This document shows positions 54,386-63,624 of a stretch of DNA of 64,000 bases, in pieces (within the stretch, counting starts at the first letter, position 1; the number at the start of each line of letters is the position of its first letter). Source of the DNA: Clostridia bacterium (lineage in GTDB: Bacteria; Bacillota; Clostridia; Monoglobales; Monoglobaceae). The stretch covers positions 168,290 through 232,289 of the forward strand of contig JAFTJA010000013.1 in the NCBI GenBank assembly GCA_017456605.1. Reading direction: 5' to 3'. A model generated the notes under the pieces. It had not been told where the DNA came from and did no database searches. It saw only the letters and a list, made by a program, of their open reading frames with translations. Both the position numbers and the translations under genes were made by a program.

Positions 54386-54652
54386 ATGCAAGAAAGCAAA
54401 AATCCAATTCTTTCCGCATCAGCAAACGGAATTAGTTTTTACGTTATTTCTACCGGGTCAGATAGTCTGCGTCCCTTTGGCATTATGTCAGTGATGGACA
54501 ATGACGCATCCGACAATGCGGTTGCAGAGAATATTTTCTTCACCGGCGAAGAAGCCGCCGCGTGTTGCAAATGGCTTGCCGAAAACGAAGTCTTCCCCGT
54601 AACCCTTTGTGACGTGCTCGGGAATTTTTATCCCGTAGCATTAAATTATTAA
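54386..54652 (+). CDS. Small conserved protein (DUF6514-like)
   Basis: An 88-residue soluble protein: MQESKNPILSASANGISFYV, FFTGEEAAACCKWLAENEVF PVTLCDVL. It resembles the clostridial DUF6514 family as I remember it (an FTG..EA..C..LA..EV.P..L.DVLED pattern). Function unknown. ATG at 54386 with GGAGG before it; an ATG five codons earlier contains the RBS. Its terminator overlaps the promoter of the next gene. Confidence 0.65.
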   Translation: MQESKNPILSASANGISFYVISTGSDSLRPFGIMSVMDNDASDNAVAENIFFTGEEAAACCKWLAENEVFPVTLCDVLGNFYPVALNY

Positions 54653-54663
54653 CCCCCCTCTTG

Positions 54664-54725
54664 AGAATTTGTCAGCTTGTTGCTTTTCTCCGGCAATGAT
54701 TTGACAAATTCTTTTTGCTTTGTTA
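54664..54725 (+). terminator. Terminator of the small protein gene, overlapping the next promoter
   Basis: Perfect 11-bp arms AGAATTTGTCA (54664-54674) and TGACAAATTCT (54702-54712) with a 27-base loop, then TTTTTGCTTTGTT. The right arm contains the -35 of the mntR-like gene. Confidence 0.6.
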
Positions 54726-54729
54726 TAAT
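54701..54729 (+). promoter_or_regulatory. Consensus promoter of the mntR-like gene
   Basis: TTGACA (54701-54706), 17-bp spacer, TATAAT (54724-54729). Confidence 0.8.
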
Positions 54730-54776
54730 GAATGCGGATATTTTTTATCAAGATATATTTTCCAGAGGGAATATTT

Positions 54777-55145
54777 ATGAAAACAAACGAATCCGCAGAG
54801 AATTATCTCGAAACAATTTTTATGCTTAAGAAAAAAGCCGGATATGTCCGGAGTATTGATGTTGCACACAAGCTCGCTTTCACCAAAGCCAGCGTTTCTG
54901 TTGCTATGAAAAATTTCCGAGAGAAAGGCTATATAACCATTGACGAAAACGGTTTCATTTCTCTTACCGAAACGGGGCAGAGCATTGCCGAAAAGGTTTA
55001 TGAGCGGCACAACGTTATCGCAACACTTCTTATCTCTCTGGGCGTTGACAGCGAAACCGCTTTTCAGGACAGCTGCAAAATCGAACACGTCATCAGCGAC
55101 CAGAGCTTTGAAAAAATAAAAGAATATTTATGCAAAGAAAAATAA
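54777..55145 (+). CDS. mntR: DtxR/MntR-family metal-dependent regulator
   Basis: A 122-residue regulator: N-terminal winged helix (ESAENYLETIFMLKKKAGYVRS, then FTKASVSVAMKNFREKGYI) and a dimerisation/metal domain (ERHNVIATLLISLGV, then CKIEHVISDQS). The length, without an SH3 domain, fits MntR-type manganese regulators, but IdeR-like iron sensing is possible. ATG at 54777. A short terminator-like stem (CAGACGGTACGCCGTCTG, 55152-55170) follows. Confidence 0.85.
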   Translation: MKTNESAENYLETIFMLKKKAGYVRSIDVAHKLAFTKASVSVAMKNFREKGYITIDENGFISLTETGQSIAEKVYERHNVIATLLISLGVDSETAFQDSCKIEHVISDQSFEKIKEYLCKEK

Positions 55146-55149
55146 AAAA

Positions 55150-55173
55150 ACAGACGGTACGCCGTCTGTTTTT
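55150..55173. terminator. Bidirectional terminator after mntR
   Basis: Stem ACAGACGG/CCGTCTGT with a four-base loop and T5-6 runs both ways, between converging genes. Confidence 0.75.
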
Positions 55174-55866
55174 TTATTTAAATATTTCATTATAAGCGAC
55201 CTCCGCCGCTGAGATGTCTTTTATGCAGTTTATTTCAAAAAATTCTGCCCTTTCGACCACCTTTTCAACAGTTCCCAAAATCTTTCCCAAAAATTTATTA
55301 TTCGGGAAGTGTATCTGGTTGAGAAGCGGGGTCAGCACCTTGTTTTTTTCAAGTCGACTGCAAGAATTCTCTGTGCCACGCTTTATAAAGCAAATCTTTT
55401 CAAGGGGCACACCCTTGTTTGTTTCTATCCCTTCTTTGCCTGCCCAGGGCGTGCCATAGGCAAAGGGAACACCGTCTCTTATTCTCACAAGGGGTTTGTC
55501 ACCGTTTATTATCTCTGCCTTGTCCCCCAGTAGCTCCATCCAGAATCTTGCATGGGTTGATTTTCCTACGCCACTTTTTGCTAAGAAAGCAACGCCGCTG
55601 TTTTTTGTTTCCAAAACCACACCATGCATCAAAAAACCATCATAATCTGCTATTTTTTCTGCAATTTTTCGATAAACAGCCAGGCTTTCAAGATAGGCAG
55701 GAGGAAAATCAATGTCAGTTTTTTCCGCCATAATTTCTTCTTCGGATGCCGAAACAATAAATTTGCAGTCAGTATCATCCGTTATATACTTTGCACACAT
55801 TTTTTCAAGGTACGAATATTTGTTGTCAATGCCGATACAAATTTCCGCAAGCTTTATGTTGAACAA
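55174..55866 (-). CDS. HPr-kinase-like P-loop protein
   Basis: A 230-residue protein with the PEP-carboxykinase/HPr-kinase-type Walker A GVAFLAKSGVGKSTHARFW and the following strand GDKAEIINGDKPLVRI, then FAYGTPWAGKEG. Such proteins occur singly in Clostridia or with radical SAM peptide-modification systems. No HPr-binding N-domain is present. Starts at TTG 55866, eight bases after GGAGG. Role unknown; it may phosphorylate a protein or peptide. It is next to a B12-type radical SAM gene. Confidence 0.75.
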   Translation of the reverse strand: MFNIKLAEICIGIDNKYSYLEKMCAKYITDDTDCKFIVSASEEEIMAEKTDIDFPPAYLESLAVYRKIAEKIADYDGFLMHGVVLETKNSGVAFLAKSGVGKSTHARFWMELLGDKAEIINGDKPLVRIRDGVPFAYGTPWAGKEGIETNKGVPLEKICFIKRGTENSCSRLEKNKVLTPLLNQIHFPNNKFLGKILGTVEKVVERAEFFEINCIKDISAAEVAYNEIFK

Positions 55867-55938
55867 GTAGGCTCCTCCTTTCCCTTTCTTCCAATTGTAA
55901 CAAAATCTTTTCTCTTTGTCAACGCAAAAACCCAAGGC

Positions 55939-57396
55939 TCAATACCTTTTATACCATTCGGGAGTACCCACTCCGTTTGAATGCCACGCCGCAAAATCTT
56001 TTTTCATTTCACCCATGACTTTGCTGAGGTTTTCATCCGGCAATTCTTCCTTTAAAAATTCATACAAAAGCTGATAAAGGCTGATTCGCTTTACGCCCTG
56101 ACCAATCAGCCCGCGCTTATCAAAAAAGTTTGAAAGCTTTTCATAAAACTCAAAAGGTGAACCTACTATGCTTTCAAGGCACTTGAGCGTCCGGGGAAAT
56201 CTGCCCGAATTCATATACCTTTCAAGGACATCTTCCACGCCTTTGAGTTTTATTATCTCAGAATATGAAATCCACCTGTTTGAAAATATCTCATAGGGTG
56301 CAACGTCCGAAAACATCATACCATATTTTGAGGCATCCTCTCTCAGTCTTGAGCCCTTCAGGAGCTTTAAAAATCCCAGCTGCAACACGTGAGGATTCAG
56401 GGCATAAACATCATCAAAAGACTTTTTGAAAGACTCAAAATCCTCAAACGGAAGTCCCGCTATCAAGTCAAGGTGAAGCATTATCTGTGTATTTTCTTTT
56501 ACCGCCTTTACATTCCGCTTCAGTACCTCAAAATCCATGGTCCGGCTTATTTCGCTAATCACCTTTTCGTTGGTGGTCTGTACCCCTATTTCAAACTGAA
56601 ACTTTCCCTTTGGTGCTGCTTTCAGCACCTCTATTGCCTCGTCAGTTATCAAGTCCGCCCCTATTTCAAAATGAAAACAAGTGTCACCCGATAGTGTTAG
56701 ACAATATTTCCAGATTTCAAGGGCTCTTTTCTTGTCAGCATTGAATGTCCGGTCAACAAATTTCACCGTCATCACGCCAAGCTCTGCAAACTTTTTAAGC
56801 TCGTTTTTCACCCGTTCAAGGCTTAAAAACCGAACTCCGTCGGTGGTGGAAGAAAGACAATATGCACAGCCAAAGGGGCATCCGCGGCTGGTTTCATAAT
56901 ATACAAGCTTCTCACCCACCACAACATTTCTCAAATCATCATCTGAATAAGGAAAGGGCAATTTGTCCAAATCTTCCACCCTTTTTCCGCCTATCACCTG
57001 TCCCGGCTTTGGTATATCGCTTAAAAAATCAGCCCAAAGAGCTTCTCCCTCGCCCGAAAAAACAAAATCAACAAAATCGTTATTCTTTAAAATTTCCTCG
57101 GCATCAAAAGAAACTTCAGGCCCGCCAAGGACAATTTTGCACACGGGCTTGAGTTTTTTAAGATTTCGACAAAGCTCCAAAACTGTGCCGATATTCCATA
57201 TATAACACGAAAAACCGTATACGGCTGCATCCTGCATATACAGTTTTTGAAGTATTATGTTTTGAGGTTCATTTATGGTGAACTCCGCAAAATCACAGTC
57301 AAACCCCTGATTTTCGCAAATTCTTTTTAAATATCTTACTGCAATATTGGTGTGAACATACTTTGCATTCACCGCAACAAACAAAGCGTCCATCAT
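55939..57396 (-). CDS. B12-binding-domain radical SAM protein (DUF4080 type)
   Basis: A 485-residue enzyme. The cobalamin-binding fold is residues 1-135 (MDALFVAVNAKYVHTNIAVR), the radical SAM domain carries CPFGCAYC (CxxxCxxC) near residue 175, and a C-terminal DUF4080-like domain follows. The reaction is unknown; related proteins are annotated as methyltransferase-like. It overlaps luxS by 4 bp. Confidence 0.85.
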   Translation of the reverse strand: MMDALFVAVNAKYVHTNIAVRYLKRICENQGFDCDFAEFTINEPQNIILQKLYMQDAAVYGFSCYIWNIGTVLELCRNLKKLKPVCKIVLGGPEVSFDAEEILKNNDFVDFVFSGEGEALWADFLSDIPKPGQVIGGKRVEDLDKLPFPYSDDDLRNVVVGEKLVYYETSRGCPFGCAYCLSSTTDGVRFLSLERVKNELKKFAELGVMTVKFVDRTFNADKKRALEIWKYCLTLSGDTCFHFEIGADLITDEAIEVLKAAPKGKFQFEIGVQTTNEKVISEISRTMDFEVLKRNVKAVKENTQIMLHLDLIAGLPFEDFESFKKSFDDVYALNPHVLQLGFLKLLKGSRLREDASKYGMMFSDVAPYEIFSNRWISYSEIIKLKGVEDVLERYMNSGRFPRTLKCLESIVGSPFEFYEKLSNFFDKRGLIGQGVKRISLYQLLYEFLKEELPDENLSKVMGEMKKDFAAWHSNGVGTPEWYKRY

Positions 57397-57860
57397 TTTT
57401 CTCCCGTTTCATATGTCAAATCATTTTCGGTCTGGTCTTTTATTTTTTGCAAATACCGTGCAGCTTCCTCTTTTGCAAGAGCCGTGTCCAGATTTTGGTA
57501 ATTTCCGCACTCAATCTCGCTTGCTCCGGGCATAGCGCCGTTATAAACAGAAATCTTTTCCAAAACCTTTTTTACTTCGCTCAAAACTTCTTCGTGACAA
57601 GCATTTCGCACAAGCAAATAAAACCCCGTCTGGCATCCCATCGGGCCAACATAAATAACATTTTCTGCTATGTCGCTGTTTCTCATAAACGTGGCAAAAA
57701 GATGCTCAAATGAATGCATCAGGGCATTGCTCATCACATCACCGGTGTTCGGCTTTCTCATACGAACATCATATGTGGTTATATCCCCGTCAATTCTTGA
57801 TATATATATTTTTTCATTTATAAACCTGTGGTCAACAGAAAAACTCGCTATTTTTTCCAT
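57393..57860 (-). CDS. luxS: S-ribosylhomocysteine lyase
   Basis: A 155-residue enzyme with the metal ligands His49 and His53 (HSFEHLF) and Cys118 (ECGN), and HRFIN near the start. It splits S-ribosylhomocysteine to homocysteine and the AI-2 precursor DPD. It recycles S-adenosylhomocysteine made by methyltransferases and so fits next to radical SAM genes. No pfs gene is adjacent. Confidence 0.95.
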   Translation of the reverse strand: MEKIASFSVDHRFINEKIYISRIDGDITTYDVRMRKPNTGDVMSNALMHSFEHLFATFMRNSDIAENVIYVGPMGCQTGFYLLVRNACHEEVLSEVKKVLEKISVYNGAMPGASEIECGNYQNLDTALAKEEAARYLQKIKDQTENDLTYETGEK

Positions 57861-57876
57861 AAAATCCCGCCTTTCA

Positions 57877-58845
57877 TCAATCAGTTTTCACTTTCAGCTG
57901 TATATTATATTTCTGAGATAAGTATTCACTGTTCATTTTTTTGTGCCCCACTGCCTTTGAAACCTCACTCTTTTTGCAATGGAACACAAAATCGCAATCC
58001 GAAAGGTTTTTTTTGACAATTTTCTCTTCCATTTTATCCCTGAAAATAAGACTTTCAACTATCTCGCCAAACGCCTGATGATAGGGGCCTGCAACAATTC
58101 CTCCGTCTTCCTCAAGGTCGTCTGACGAATGAAGTCCAATGCGGATGACATCAATCCCCGCCTCTTTGAATTCAATCACCGCATTCTTCGAGAGTTCTGC
58201 CGCATCAACAACAGAATATGGCTTATACACACCATCTTTAAAAAGCTTTTCAAGCTTTGTGTCTTTAAGTGTTATTACAGGATAAATCCTGACACAGTCA
58301 GGAGAAAGCTTTATAATATCCCTGACCGTTTGCATATCCTTTAAGGGGTCAGAACCATACATACCCAGCATCATCTGGTGTCCCAGCGCTATTTTTGCAT
58401 CCTTTATAAGCTTTGATGCAATTTTGACATCTGAAAACCGGTGCCCACGGTTGTTTTGTTCAAGCACAGTATCGTCGCTGCTTTGTACCCCCAGTTCCAC
58501 CGTGGTAACGTTGTATTTTTTAAGAAGTTCAATAATTTCAGTATTTATGTAATCCGGACGAGTGGAAAGCCTTATCCCTGAAATCTCAGATTTAAATTCT
58601 GACGCAACCTTCAAAAAAGCTTCCTGAGTCGCCATTTCAAGACCGGTAAAGCTGCCACCAAAAAAAGCAACCTCAACTGAAGAATTTTCCTCATCAACTG
58701 TGGACAAAAATTCCTTTATGCGGTTTCTTACATCATCCGGTGTAACCTCTGTGTCAACCCCTGTTATTTTTCGCTGATTGCAAAAAATGCAGTCATGACG
58801 GCACCCGCGATGAGGGATAAAAATCGGCAGATTGTACTTTCTCAT
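57877..58845 (-). CDS. Elp3-like radical SAM protein
   Basis: A 322-residue radical SAM enzyme with CRHDCIFC near residue 15 and downstream motifs VAFFGGSFTGLE and IRLSTRPDYI, like the Elp3-type family without the acetyltransferase domain. It overlaps rnc by 4 bp, a common clostridial pairing. The substrate is unknown; a tRNA or cofactor role is possible. Confidence 0.85.
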   Translation of the reverse strand: MRKYNLPIFIPHRGCRHDCIFCNQRKITGVDTEVTPDDVRNRIKEFLSTVDEENSSVEVAFFGGSFTGLEMATQEAFLKVASEFKSEISGIRLSTRPDYINTEIIELLKKYNVTTVELGVQSSDDTVLEQNNRGHRFSDVKIASKLIKDAKIALGHQMMLGMYGSDPLKDMQTVRDIIKLSPDCVRIYPVITLKDTKLEKLFKDGVYKPYSVVDAAELSKNAVIEFKEAGIDVIRIGLHSSDDLEEDGGIVAGPYHQAFGEIVESLIFRDKMEEKIVKKNLSDCDFVFHCKKSEVSKAVGHKKMNSEYLSQKYNIQLKVKTD

Positions 58846-59507
58846 TTTTTGTTTCCCATTCTTTCAAAAGCTTCCTTTGCCGCACTTTGTTCGGCAATTT
58901 TGCGACTCTTGCCCTTTCCTTCGCCAATAACCTTTCCCATGTATACCGCCTCGACCAAAAATTCAGGATCATGGTCGGGACCAATTTTTTTCTTGAGCTT
59001 GTACTTCACTACATCAGTATTCTTGTCCCTTTTTTGAAAATAAATCTGGAGCTCTGATTTGTAGTTTGCAGTATCCATTTCTTCTATATTTTTTATGGTC
59101 TCGCCAAAGACACGAAGCGTCCATTCTTTTGCTGTTTCTATGTCACTGTCAAGAAAAATTGCACCAAGAACCGCTTCAAAAGTATCCGCAAGGATAGAGT
59201 CTTTTTTCCTCCCTCCGCTTTTCTTTTCGGAATTCCCAAGCTTTATACCGCTCCCCAAATCAAGCTTTTCTGCAAGGCTTGCCAGAGATTTTTCACACAC
59301 CAAAGATGCACGCAATCGTGTCAGGTCACCCTCATCAAACTTGGGATACATCCGATAAAGCTCTGTGGCTATTATATAAGACAAAACACTGTCCCCCAAA
59401 AATTCAAGTCGCTGGTTGCTCTCTTCCTTCAAATCATTTGCCAGCGAAATGTGAGTGAGTGCCAGTTCAAGCAATTTCCCGTTTTTAAAATTATATTCTA
59501 TATTCAT
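58842..59507 (-). CDS. rnc: Ribonuclease III
   Basis: A 221-residue dsRNA endonuclease with the signature RLEFLGDSVLSYI (residues 33-45), a second acidic site at DTFEAVLGAIFLDS, and a C-terminal dsRNA-binding domain (about 150-221). It processes rRNA and other structured RNA. The acpP gene is upstream by 65 bp, a usual neighbour. Confidence 0.95.
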   Translation of the reverse strand: MNIEYNFKNGKLLELALTHISLANDLKEESNQRLEFLGDSVLSYIIATELYRMYPKFDEGDLTRLRASLVCEKSLASLAEKLDLGSGIKLGNSEKKSGGRKKDSILADTFEAVLGAIFLDSDIETAKEWTLRVFGETIKNIEEMDTANYKSELQIYFQKRDKNTDVVKYKLKKKIGPDHDPEFLVEAVYMGKVIGEGKGKSRKIAEQSAAKEAFERMGNKK

Positions 59508-59535
59508 CCTGATACCTTCTTTAAGCTTTGTGGGT

Positions 59536-59565
59536 AAAAAAACGGACCGTCAAATGACAGTCCGC
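59536..59565 (-). terminator. Terminator of acpP
   Basis: Minus-strand stem CGGACTGTCA/TGACGGTCCG with a T7 run, 7 bp after the acpP stop codon. Confidence 0.8.
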
Positions 59566-59571
59566 GAAAAT

Positions 59572-59805
59572 TTATTTCTGGTGTTCTTTGATATAGTTGA
59601 CTGCATCGCCTACTGTTGATATTTCTTCGGCTTCTTCGTCCGAAATTTCCATATCAAACTCTTCTTCAAAGGCCATCATCAACTGTACCAAATCCAGCGA
59701 ATCTGCTTCAAGATCATTGATAAAAGAAGCGTCCATAGTAATGAGGCTTTCATCAACATCAAGTTGGTCTGCTGCAATTTCCTGTATCTTTTTTAAAACA
59801 TCCAT
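59572..59805 (-). CDS. acpP: Acyl carrier protein
   Basis: A 77-residue acyl carrier with the phosphopantetheine-bearing Ser36 in EADSLDL and an acidic helix II ([20 protein letters not shown]). It shuttles acyl chains in fatty acid synthesis. It has its own promoter and terminator, so it is transcribed alone, with no fab genes near. GGAGG precedes the ATG. Confidence 0.95.
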   Translation of the reverse strand: MDVLKKIQEIAADQLDVDESLITMDASFINDLEADSLDLVQLMMAFEEEFDMEISDEEAEEISTVGDAVNYIKEHQK

Positions 59806-59836
59806 CAGAAATCCTCCTTATTATTGTATTGGAATA

Positions 59837-59865
59837 ATAATACCATAAAGGCTTGTTTCCGTCAA
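59837..59865 (-). promoter_or_regulatory. Promoter of acpP
   Basis: Minus-strand TTGACG (59860-59865), 17-bp spacer, TATTAT (59837-59842). Confidence 0.75.
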
Positions 59866-59902
59866 TACAAATTTTATTATTTTTTGGTAAAAATGGCTTT
59901 TT

Positions 59903-60451
59903 TTATTTAAAAGTTATAAGTCGACGATTTTTGACAACATAATCCACTCCTGAATAGATTGTAAGCACAACCATCAATGCAATCAGCCAGAAAGTAAGGC
60001 ACAGAAACTGGCTCTCACCAAGTCGCAAAGGAACTATCCTGTCAACCATAACAGCAATAATCGCCGCCATCTGTGAAACTGTTTTTGCCTTGCCGCAACC
60101 ACTTGCTGCAATAACCTGATTTTCGCCAAGAGCAATCAGCCTTATGCCGGTAACAATAAGTTCTCTTGCGATAACCAGCATGACCACCCACGAATTCACA
60201 AAGTCAGCACCAGCCTCAACGAAGCAGACAAGCGCTGCAATAGTAAGCACCTTATCAGCAATAGGGTCCATAAGCTTGCCAAAAGTGGTAACCTGATTGT
60301 TTTTGCGCGCCAGATGTCCGTCAAGCTGGTCCGTGAGTGCTGCTACTGCAAAAATAACAATTGCTGCAATATCAAAGCCCCTCAAAAACGCCCACATAAA
60401 GACGGGCACCAAAAGCACCCTTATAAATGTTAATTTGTTTGGAGTATTCAT
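59903..60451 (-). CDS. pgsA: Phosphatidylglycerophosphate synthase
   Basis: A 182-residue membrane enzyme of the CDP-alcohol phosphotransferase family. The DGx2ARx8Gx3D motif is present as DQLDGHLARKNNQVTTFGKLMDPIAD. It makes phosphatidylglycerol phosphate from CDP-diacylglycerol and glycerol 3-phosphate. The rimO-pgsA order is common; pgsA begins right after the rimO stop codon. Confidence 0.94.
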   Translation of the reverse strand: MNTPNKLTFIRVLLVPVFMWAFLRGFDIAAIVIFAVAALTDQLDGHLARKNNQVTTFGKLMDPIADKVLTIAALVCFVEAGADFVNSWVVMLVIARELIVTGIRLIALGENQVIAASGCGKAKTVSQMAAIIAVMVDRIVPLRLGESQFLCLTFWLIALMVVLTIYSGVDYVVKNRRLITFK

Positions 60452-61786
60452 TTAAATTTCCCCCTTAATAAATTTGCCGTATAAATCATATTCCATATAA
60501 TCAAGAATTTCAACAGAAACAAAATCTCCCGGCTGATGCTTCTCATCCGATGCGAAAAAGACCTTGCCGTCAATTTCCTCAGAATCGCCATACGTCCTTC
60601 CAAAATACTGCTTTATTATGCTGTCATAGCCTTCAACCAAAACCTCAAATGCTTTGCCTACTTTTTTGCTGTTTAGTTCTTCAGATACCGCCGCCTGGTC
60701 AATCATAATAACCTCCTGACGGTTTTTCTTTTCTTCTTCATCAATTTGCCCCGAAAGCCTTGCCGCAGCAGTGCCTTCTTCCTGAGAGTATGCAAAAACA
60801 CCAAGCCTGTCAAATTCTGCCCAGGTCACAAATTCGCGAAGCTCGTCAAATTCTTCCTCTGTTTCGGTGGGAAAACCCGCTATGAGAGATGTCCTCAATA
60901 TAACATCAGGAATTCTCTCGCGGAGCTTCTTTATCACTTCGCAAATCTGAGCCTTGCTTGTTCGTCTGCCCATAAGCTTTAATATTCTGTCGTTTGCATG
61001 CTGTATGGGTATGTCAAAATAATTGCAAATTTTATCCTGCCTTGCCACCGTCTCGATAAGCTCATCGGTAACAAGCTCCGGATAGCAATAATGAAGCCTT
61101 ATCCACCTGATACCATCGATTTCGCAAAGCTTGTCAAGAAGCTTTGGAAGACAATAATCGCCATAAATATCCTTGCCATACCTTGTGGTGTCCTGAGCTA
61201 TAACTACCAGCTCTTTCGCGCCGTTTGCGGCAAGTTTTTTGGCTTCCGCCACAATATCCTCAATTCTTCGACTTCTGTATTTTCCCCGTATCGACGGGAT
61301 TACACAATATGTGCAGTTGTTATCACAGCCCTCAGCGATTTTAAGATACGCCATATAAGACGGTGTGGTCACAACCCTTGGAAGACTGTTGCAACTGATA
61401 TATTCATCGCCGCAAAAAATCTCGAATTTCCCCGAAATGTGATTTTTGATTATATCTGCAATTTTATGATAGTCATTTGTACCGATTGCTATATCTATTT
61501 CAGGAATTTCACTAAGTATCTCATCCTTATATCTCTGACTCATACAGCCTGTGACAACAAGAATTCTTTCAGGATGCTTTTTCTTGTATTCAATATGTTC
61601 CATTATGCAATCAATGGACTCCTGCTTTGCATCATCAATGAATGCACAGGTGTTCACAATCATTATATCGGCATCTTCTTCACTGCTTAAAATTTCAAAG
61701 CCGTCTTTTTCAAGGATGCCCAGCATTTCCTCTGCGTCAACCAAATTTTTTGAACAACCCAGCGACACAAGTGAAACCTTCTTCAA
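60452..61786 (-). CDS. rimO: Ribosomal protein uS12 methylthiotransferase
   Basis: A 444-residue enzyme with three parts: N-terminal MTTase domain (SLGCSKNLVDAEEMLG, with Cys at NTCAF and GCMSQ), radical SAM motif CDNNCTYC near residue 155, and C-terminal TRAM domain (about 375-444). It adds methylthio to Asp of uS12. It overlaps recX by 4 bp. Confidence 0.96.
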   Translation of the reverse strand: MKKVSLVSLGCSKNLVDAEEMLGILEKDGFEILSSEEDADIMIVNTCAFIDDAKQESIDCIMEHIEYKKKHPERILVVTGCMSQRYKDEILSEIPEIDIAIGTNDYHKIADIIKNHISGKFEIFCGDEYISCNSLPRVVTTPSYMAYLKIAEGCDNNCTYCVIPSIRGKYRSRRIEDIVAEAKKLAANGAKELVVIAQDTTRYGKDIYGDYCLPKLLDKLCEIDGIRWIRLHYCYPELVTDELIETVARQDKICNYFDIPIQHANDRILKLMGRRTSKAQICEVIKKLRERIPDVILRTSLIAGFPTETEEEFDELREFVTWAEFDRLGVFAYSQEEGTAAARLSGQIDEEEKKNRQEVIMIDQAAVSEELNSKKVGKAFEVLVEGYDSIIKQYFGRTYGDSEEIDGKVFFASDEKHQPGDFVSVEILDYMEYDLYGKFIKGEI

Positions 61787-62256
61787 TCTTCTTCACCTCT
61801 CACTACCTTTATACCAAGATTTTCAAAGCATTTGTTTATTTCATAAATTCCAAAGCCCCGTCTTATGAGATGGGCCTTTGCTTTTTCAATTTCCTTCCGG
61901 TCAGAAAAAACCTTTCCGCCAAATCTGAGCTCAACATATTCATTGAGCGCTGACGTCATATCAACATCCGCCTCTTTCATGGCCTCTTCAATAACGGATT
62001 TCGCAACACCTTTTTGAATAAGCTCCTGCTTTATCCGGAAAGCACCTTTCATATTGACCAGAATTCCGTCGTGAATGTATGCCTTTGCATATTCTACATC
62101 ATTCAAAATCCCCGCCTTGCAGAATTCTGCAACCGTCTTTTCTGCAATCTCGTCGGAAATTCCCTTTTGTATAAGCTTTTTATAAACCTCGCTTGCGGTA
62201 TACATCTTAAAGGATATAAGCTTTGCGGCTATCTTTTTGGTTCTTTCAAATTCCAC
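61783..62256 (-). CDS. recX: Regulatory protein RecX
   Basis: A 157-residue helical-repeat protein (FKMYTASEVYKKLIQKGISDE, DDVEYAKAYI-like DVEYAKAYIHDG, HLIRRGFGIYEINKC). It modulates RecA filaments. It lies 56 bp downstream of recA, with a hairpin between. Assignment rests on size, repeat pattern and neighbour. Confidence 0.9.
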   Translation of the reverse strand: MEFERTKKIAAKLISFKMYTASEVYKKLIQKGISDEIAEKTVAEFCKAGILNDVEYAKAYIHDGILVNMKGAFRIKQELIQKGVAKSVIEEAMKEADVDMTSALNEYVELRFGGKVFSDRKEIEKAKAHLIRRGFGIYEINKCFENLGIKVVRGEED

Positions 62257-62279
62257 AATATCCCGCCTTTACAAAGGTA

Positions 62280-62306
62280 GTGGTGCAAAACTTCTCTTTG
62301 CACCAC
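62280..62306 (-). other. Hairpin between recA and recX
   Basis: Stem GTGGTGCAAA/TTTGCACCAC with a seven-base loop. There is no T run on either strand, so it is more likely an mRNA processing or stability element than a terminator. Confidence 0.5.
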
Positions 62307-62312
62307 ACCAAA

Positions 62313-63383
62313 TTATCTTTTCTTTGAAGCAGGCTTCGGAACAGGAGAAAACGCCGTAGACATTTCCTGACCGTCATCACTGTTTTCGGCAGCCTGAGGA
62401 AGTCCCGCCTTTTCTCTTATCTTCTGTTCAATCTCAAAGCAAAGTGCCGGGTCTTCGGAAAGCAATTGTTTAACCGTTTCACGACCCTGACCAAGCTTTT
62501 CACCTTCATATGAGAACCATGAGCCTGATTTTTGAATAATTCCAAAATCAACACCCACATCAACGATGTTTCCCGTTTTGGAAATTCCTTCACCGTAAAT
62601 AATATCAAATTCCGCCTCTTTGAAAGGTGGCGCAACCTTGTTCTTCACAACCTTAACCTTTGTATGGTTGCCGATTGCCCCATCATCGCCTTTTACCGTT
62701 TCAACACGACGCACGTCAAGTCTTACTGAGGAATAATACTTGAGGGCACGTCCACCGGCTGTTGTTTCAGGATTACCAAACATAACTCCAACCTTTTCAC
62801 GGAGCTGGTTTATAAAAATTGCTGTTGTGTTGGATTTGCTAACAACCGATGTGAGCTTTCTGAGTGCCTGAGACATAAGTCTTGCCTGAAGGCCAACGTG
62901 TGAATCACCCATAAGGCCTTCGATTTCCTGTTTGGGAACAAGTGCCGCAACAGAGTCAATAACAATAACATCGATAGCGCCTGAACGCACAAGCTGCTCG
63001 GTTATTTCAAGGGCCTGCTCACCTGTGTCGGGTTGTGACACAATGAGGTCATCGATTCTTACACCCAACTTTTCTGCATAAACAGGGTCAAGAGCATGTT
63101 CTGCGTCAATAAACGCCGCTTCGCCGCCCTTTTTCTGTGCTTCTGCAACAATATGAAGCGCAACAGTGGTCTTACCTGAAGATTCAGGCCCGTAGATTTC
63201 CACAATTCTGCCTCTGGGAACGCCACCAATACCCAACGCAATATCAAGCGCCATAGAGCCTGTGGGAATAGCCTCAACCTCTGCACTTGTTTTCTCGCCC
63301 AGACGCATAACAGCACCTGCACCATATTGTTTTTCTATCTGCCCAAAGACACTTTCAAGAGCCTTTCTTTTTTCTTCCTGCAT
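62313..63383 (-). CDS. recA: Recombinase RecA
   Basis: A 356-residue recombinase with Walker [10 protein letters not shown] (residues 65-73), the [12 protein letters not shown]alker B, and the loop [16 protein letters not shown]. It drives homologous recombination and SOS induction. ATG at 63383 with AAAGGCGGGG before it is chosen over a longer frame. Confidence 0.97.
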   Translation of the reverse strand: MQEEKRKALESVFGQIEKQYGAGAVMRLGEKTSAEVEAIPTGSMALDIALGIGGVPRGRIVEIYGPESSGKTTVALHIVAEAQKKGGEAAFIDAEHALDPVYAEKLGVRIDDLIVSQPDTGEQALEITEQLVRSGAIDVIVIDSVAALVPKQEIEGLMGDSHVGLQARLMSQALRKLTSVVSKSNTTAIFINQLREKVGVMFGNPETTAGGRALKYYSSVRLDVRRVETVKGDDGAIGNHTKVKVVKNKVAPPFKEAEFDIIYGEGISKTGNIVDVGVDFGIIQKSGSWFSYEGEKLGQGRETVKQLLSEDPALCFEIEQKIREKAGLPQAAENSDDGQEMSTAFSPVPKPASKKR

Positions 63384-63472
63384 TGTAAAACCCCGCCTTT
63401 CAAAAATCAACGAATCAAATCACAAGCCAAAATCCGTCAATTTGGATATAAAAGCTTGTTCAACTACTACAT

Positions 63473-63501
63473 ATTGTAACACAGTTGTCATTCAAAGTCA
63501 A
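63473..63501 (-). promoter_or_regulatory. Promoter of recA
   Basis: Minus-strand TTGACT (63496-63501), 17-bp spacer, TACAAT (63473-63478). A half-like LexA box GAACAAGCTTTT follows (about 63453-63464); a full GAAC-N4-GTTC was not found. Confidence 0.7.
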
Positions 63502-63568
63502 GAAGCGAGTGAACCCTTGTCATAATAAAAAGCAAAAGGTTATTTTCTATTCTTTTTCAAAAAAAGGA

Positions 63569-63597
63569 TTGACACAACCGAAAATTCATAGTATAAT
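63569..63597 (+). promoter_or_regulatory. Consensus promoter of the tandem tRNA-like array
   Basis: TTGACA (63569-63574), 17-bp spacer, TATAAT (63592-63597), all consensus. Transcription would start near 63604, about 20 bp before the first repeat. Confidence 0.85.
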
Positions 63598-63624
63598 ATC
63601 AAAGGTCATTTTTTAAAAGAATTT

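Noticed and set aside
62280..62306. Terminator between recA and recX
   Set aside because: The stem is strong but no T run follows on the minus strand, so it is listed only as a hairpin.
63453..63464. LexA box upstream of recA
   Set aside because: Only one half, GAAC, is good; the other half reads TTTT instead of GTTC.
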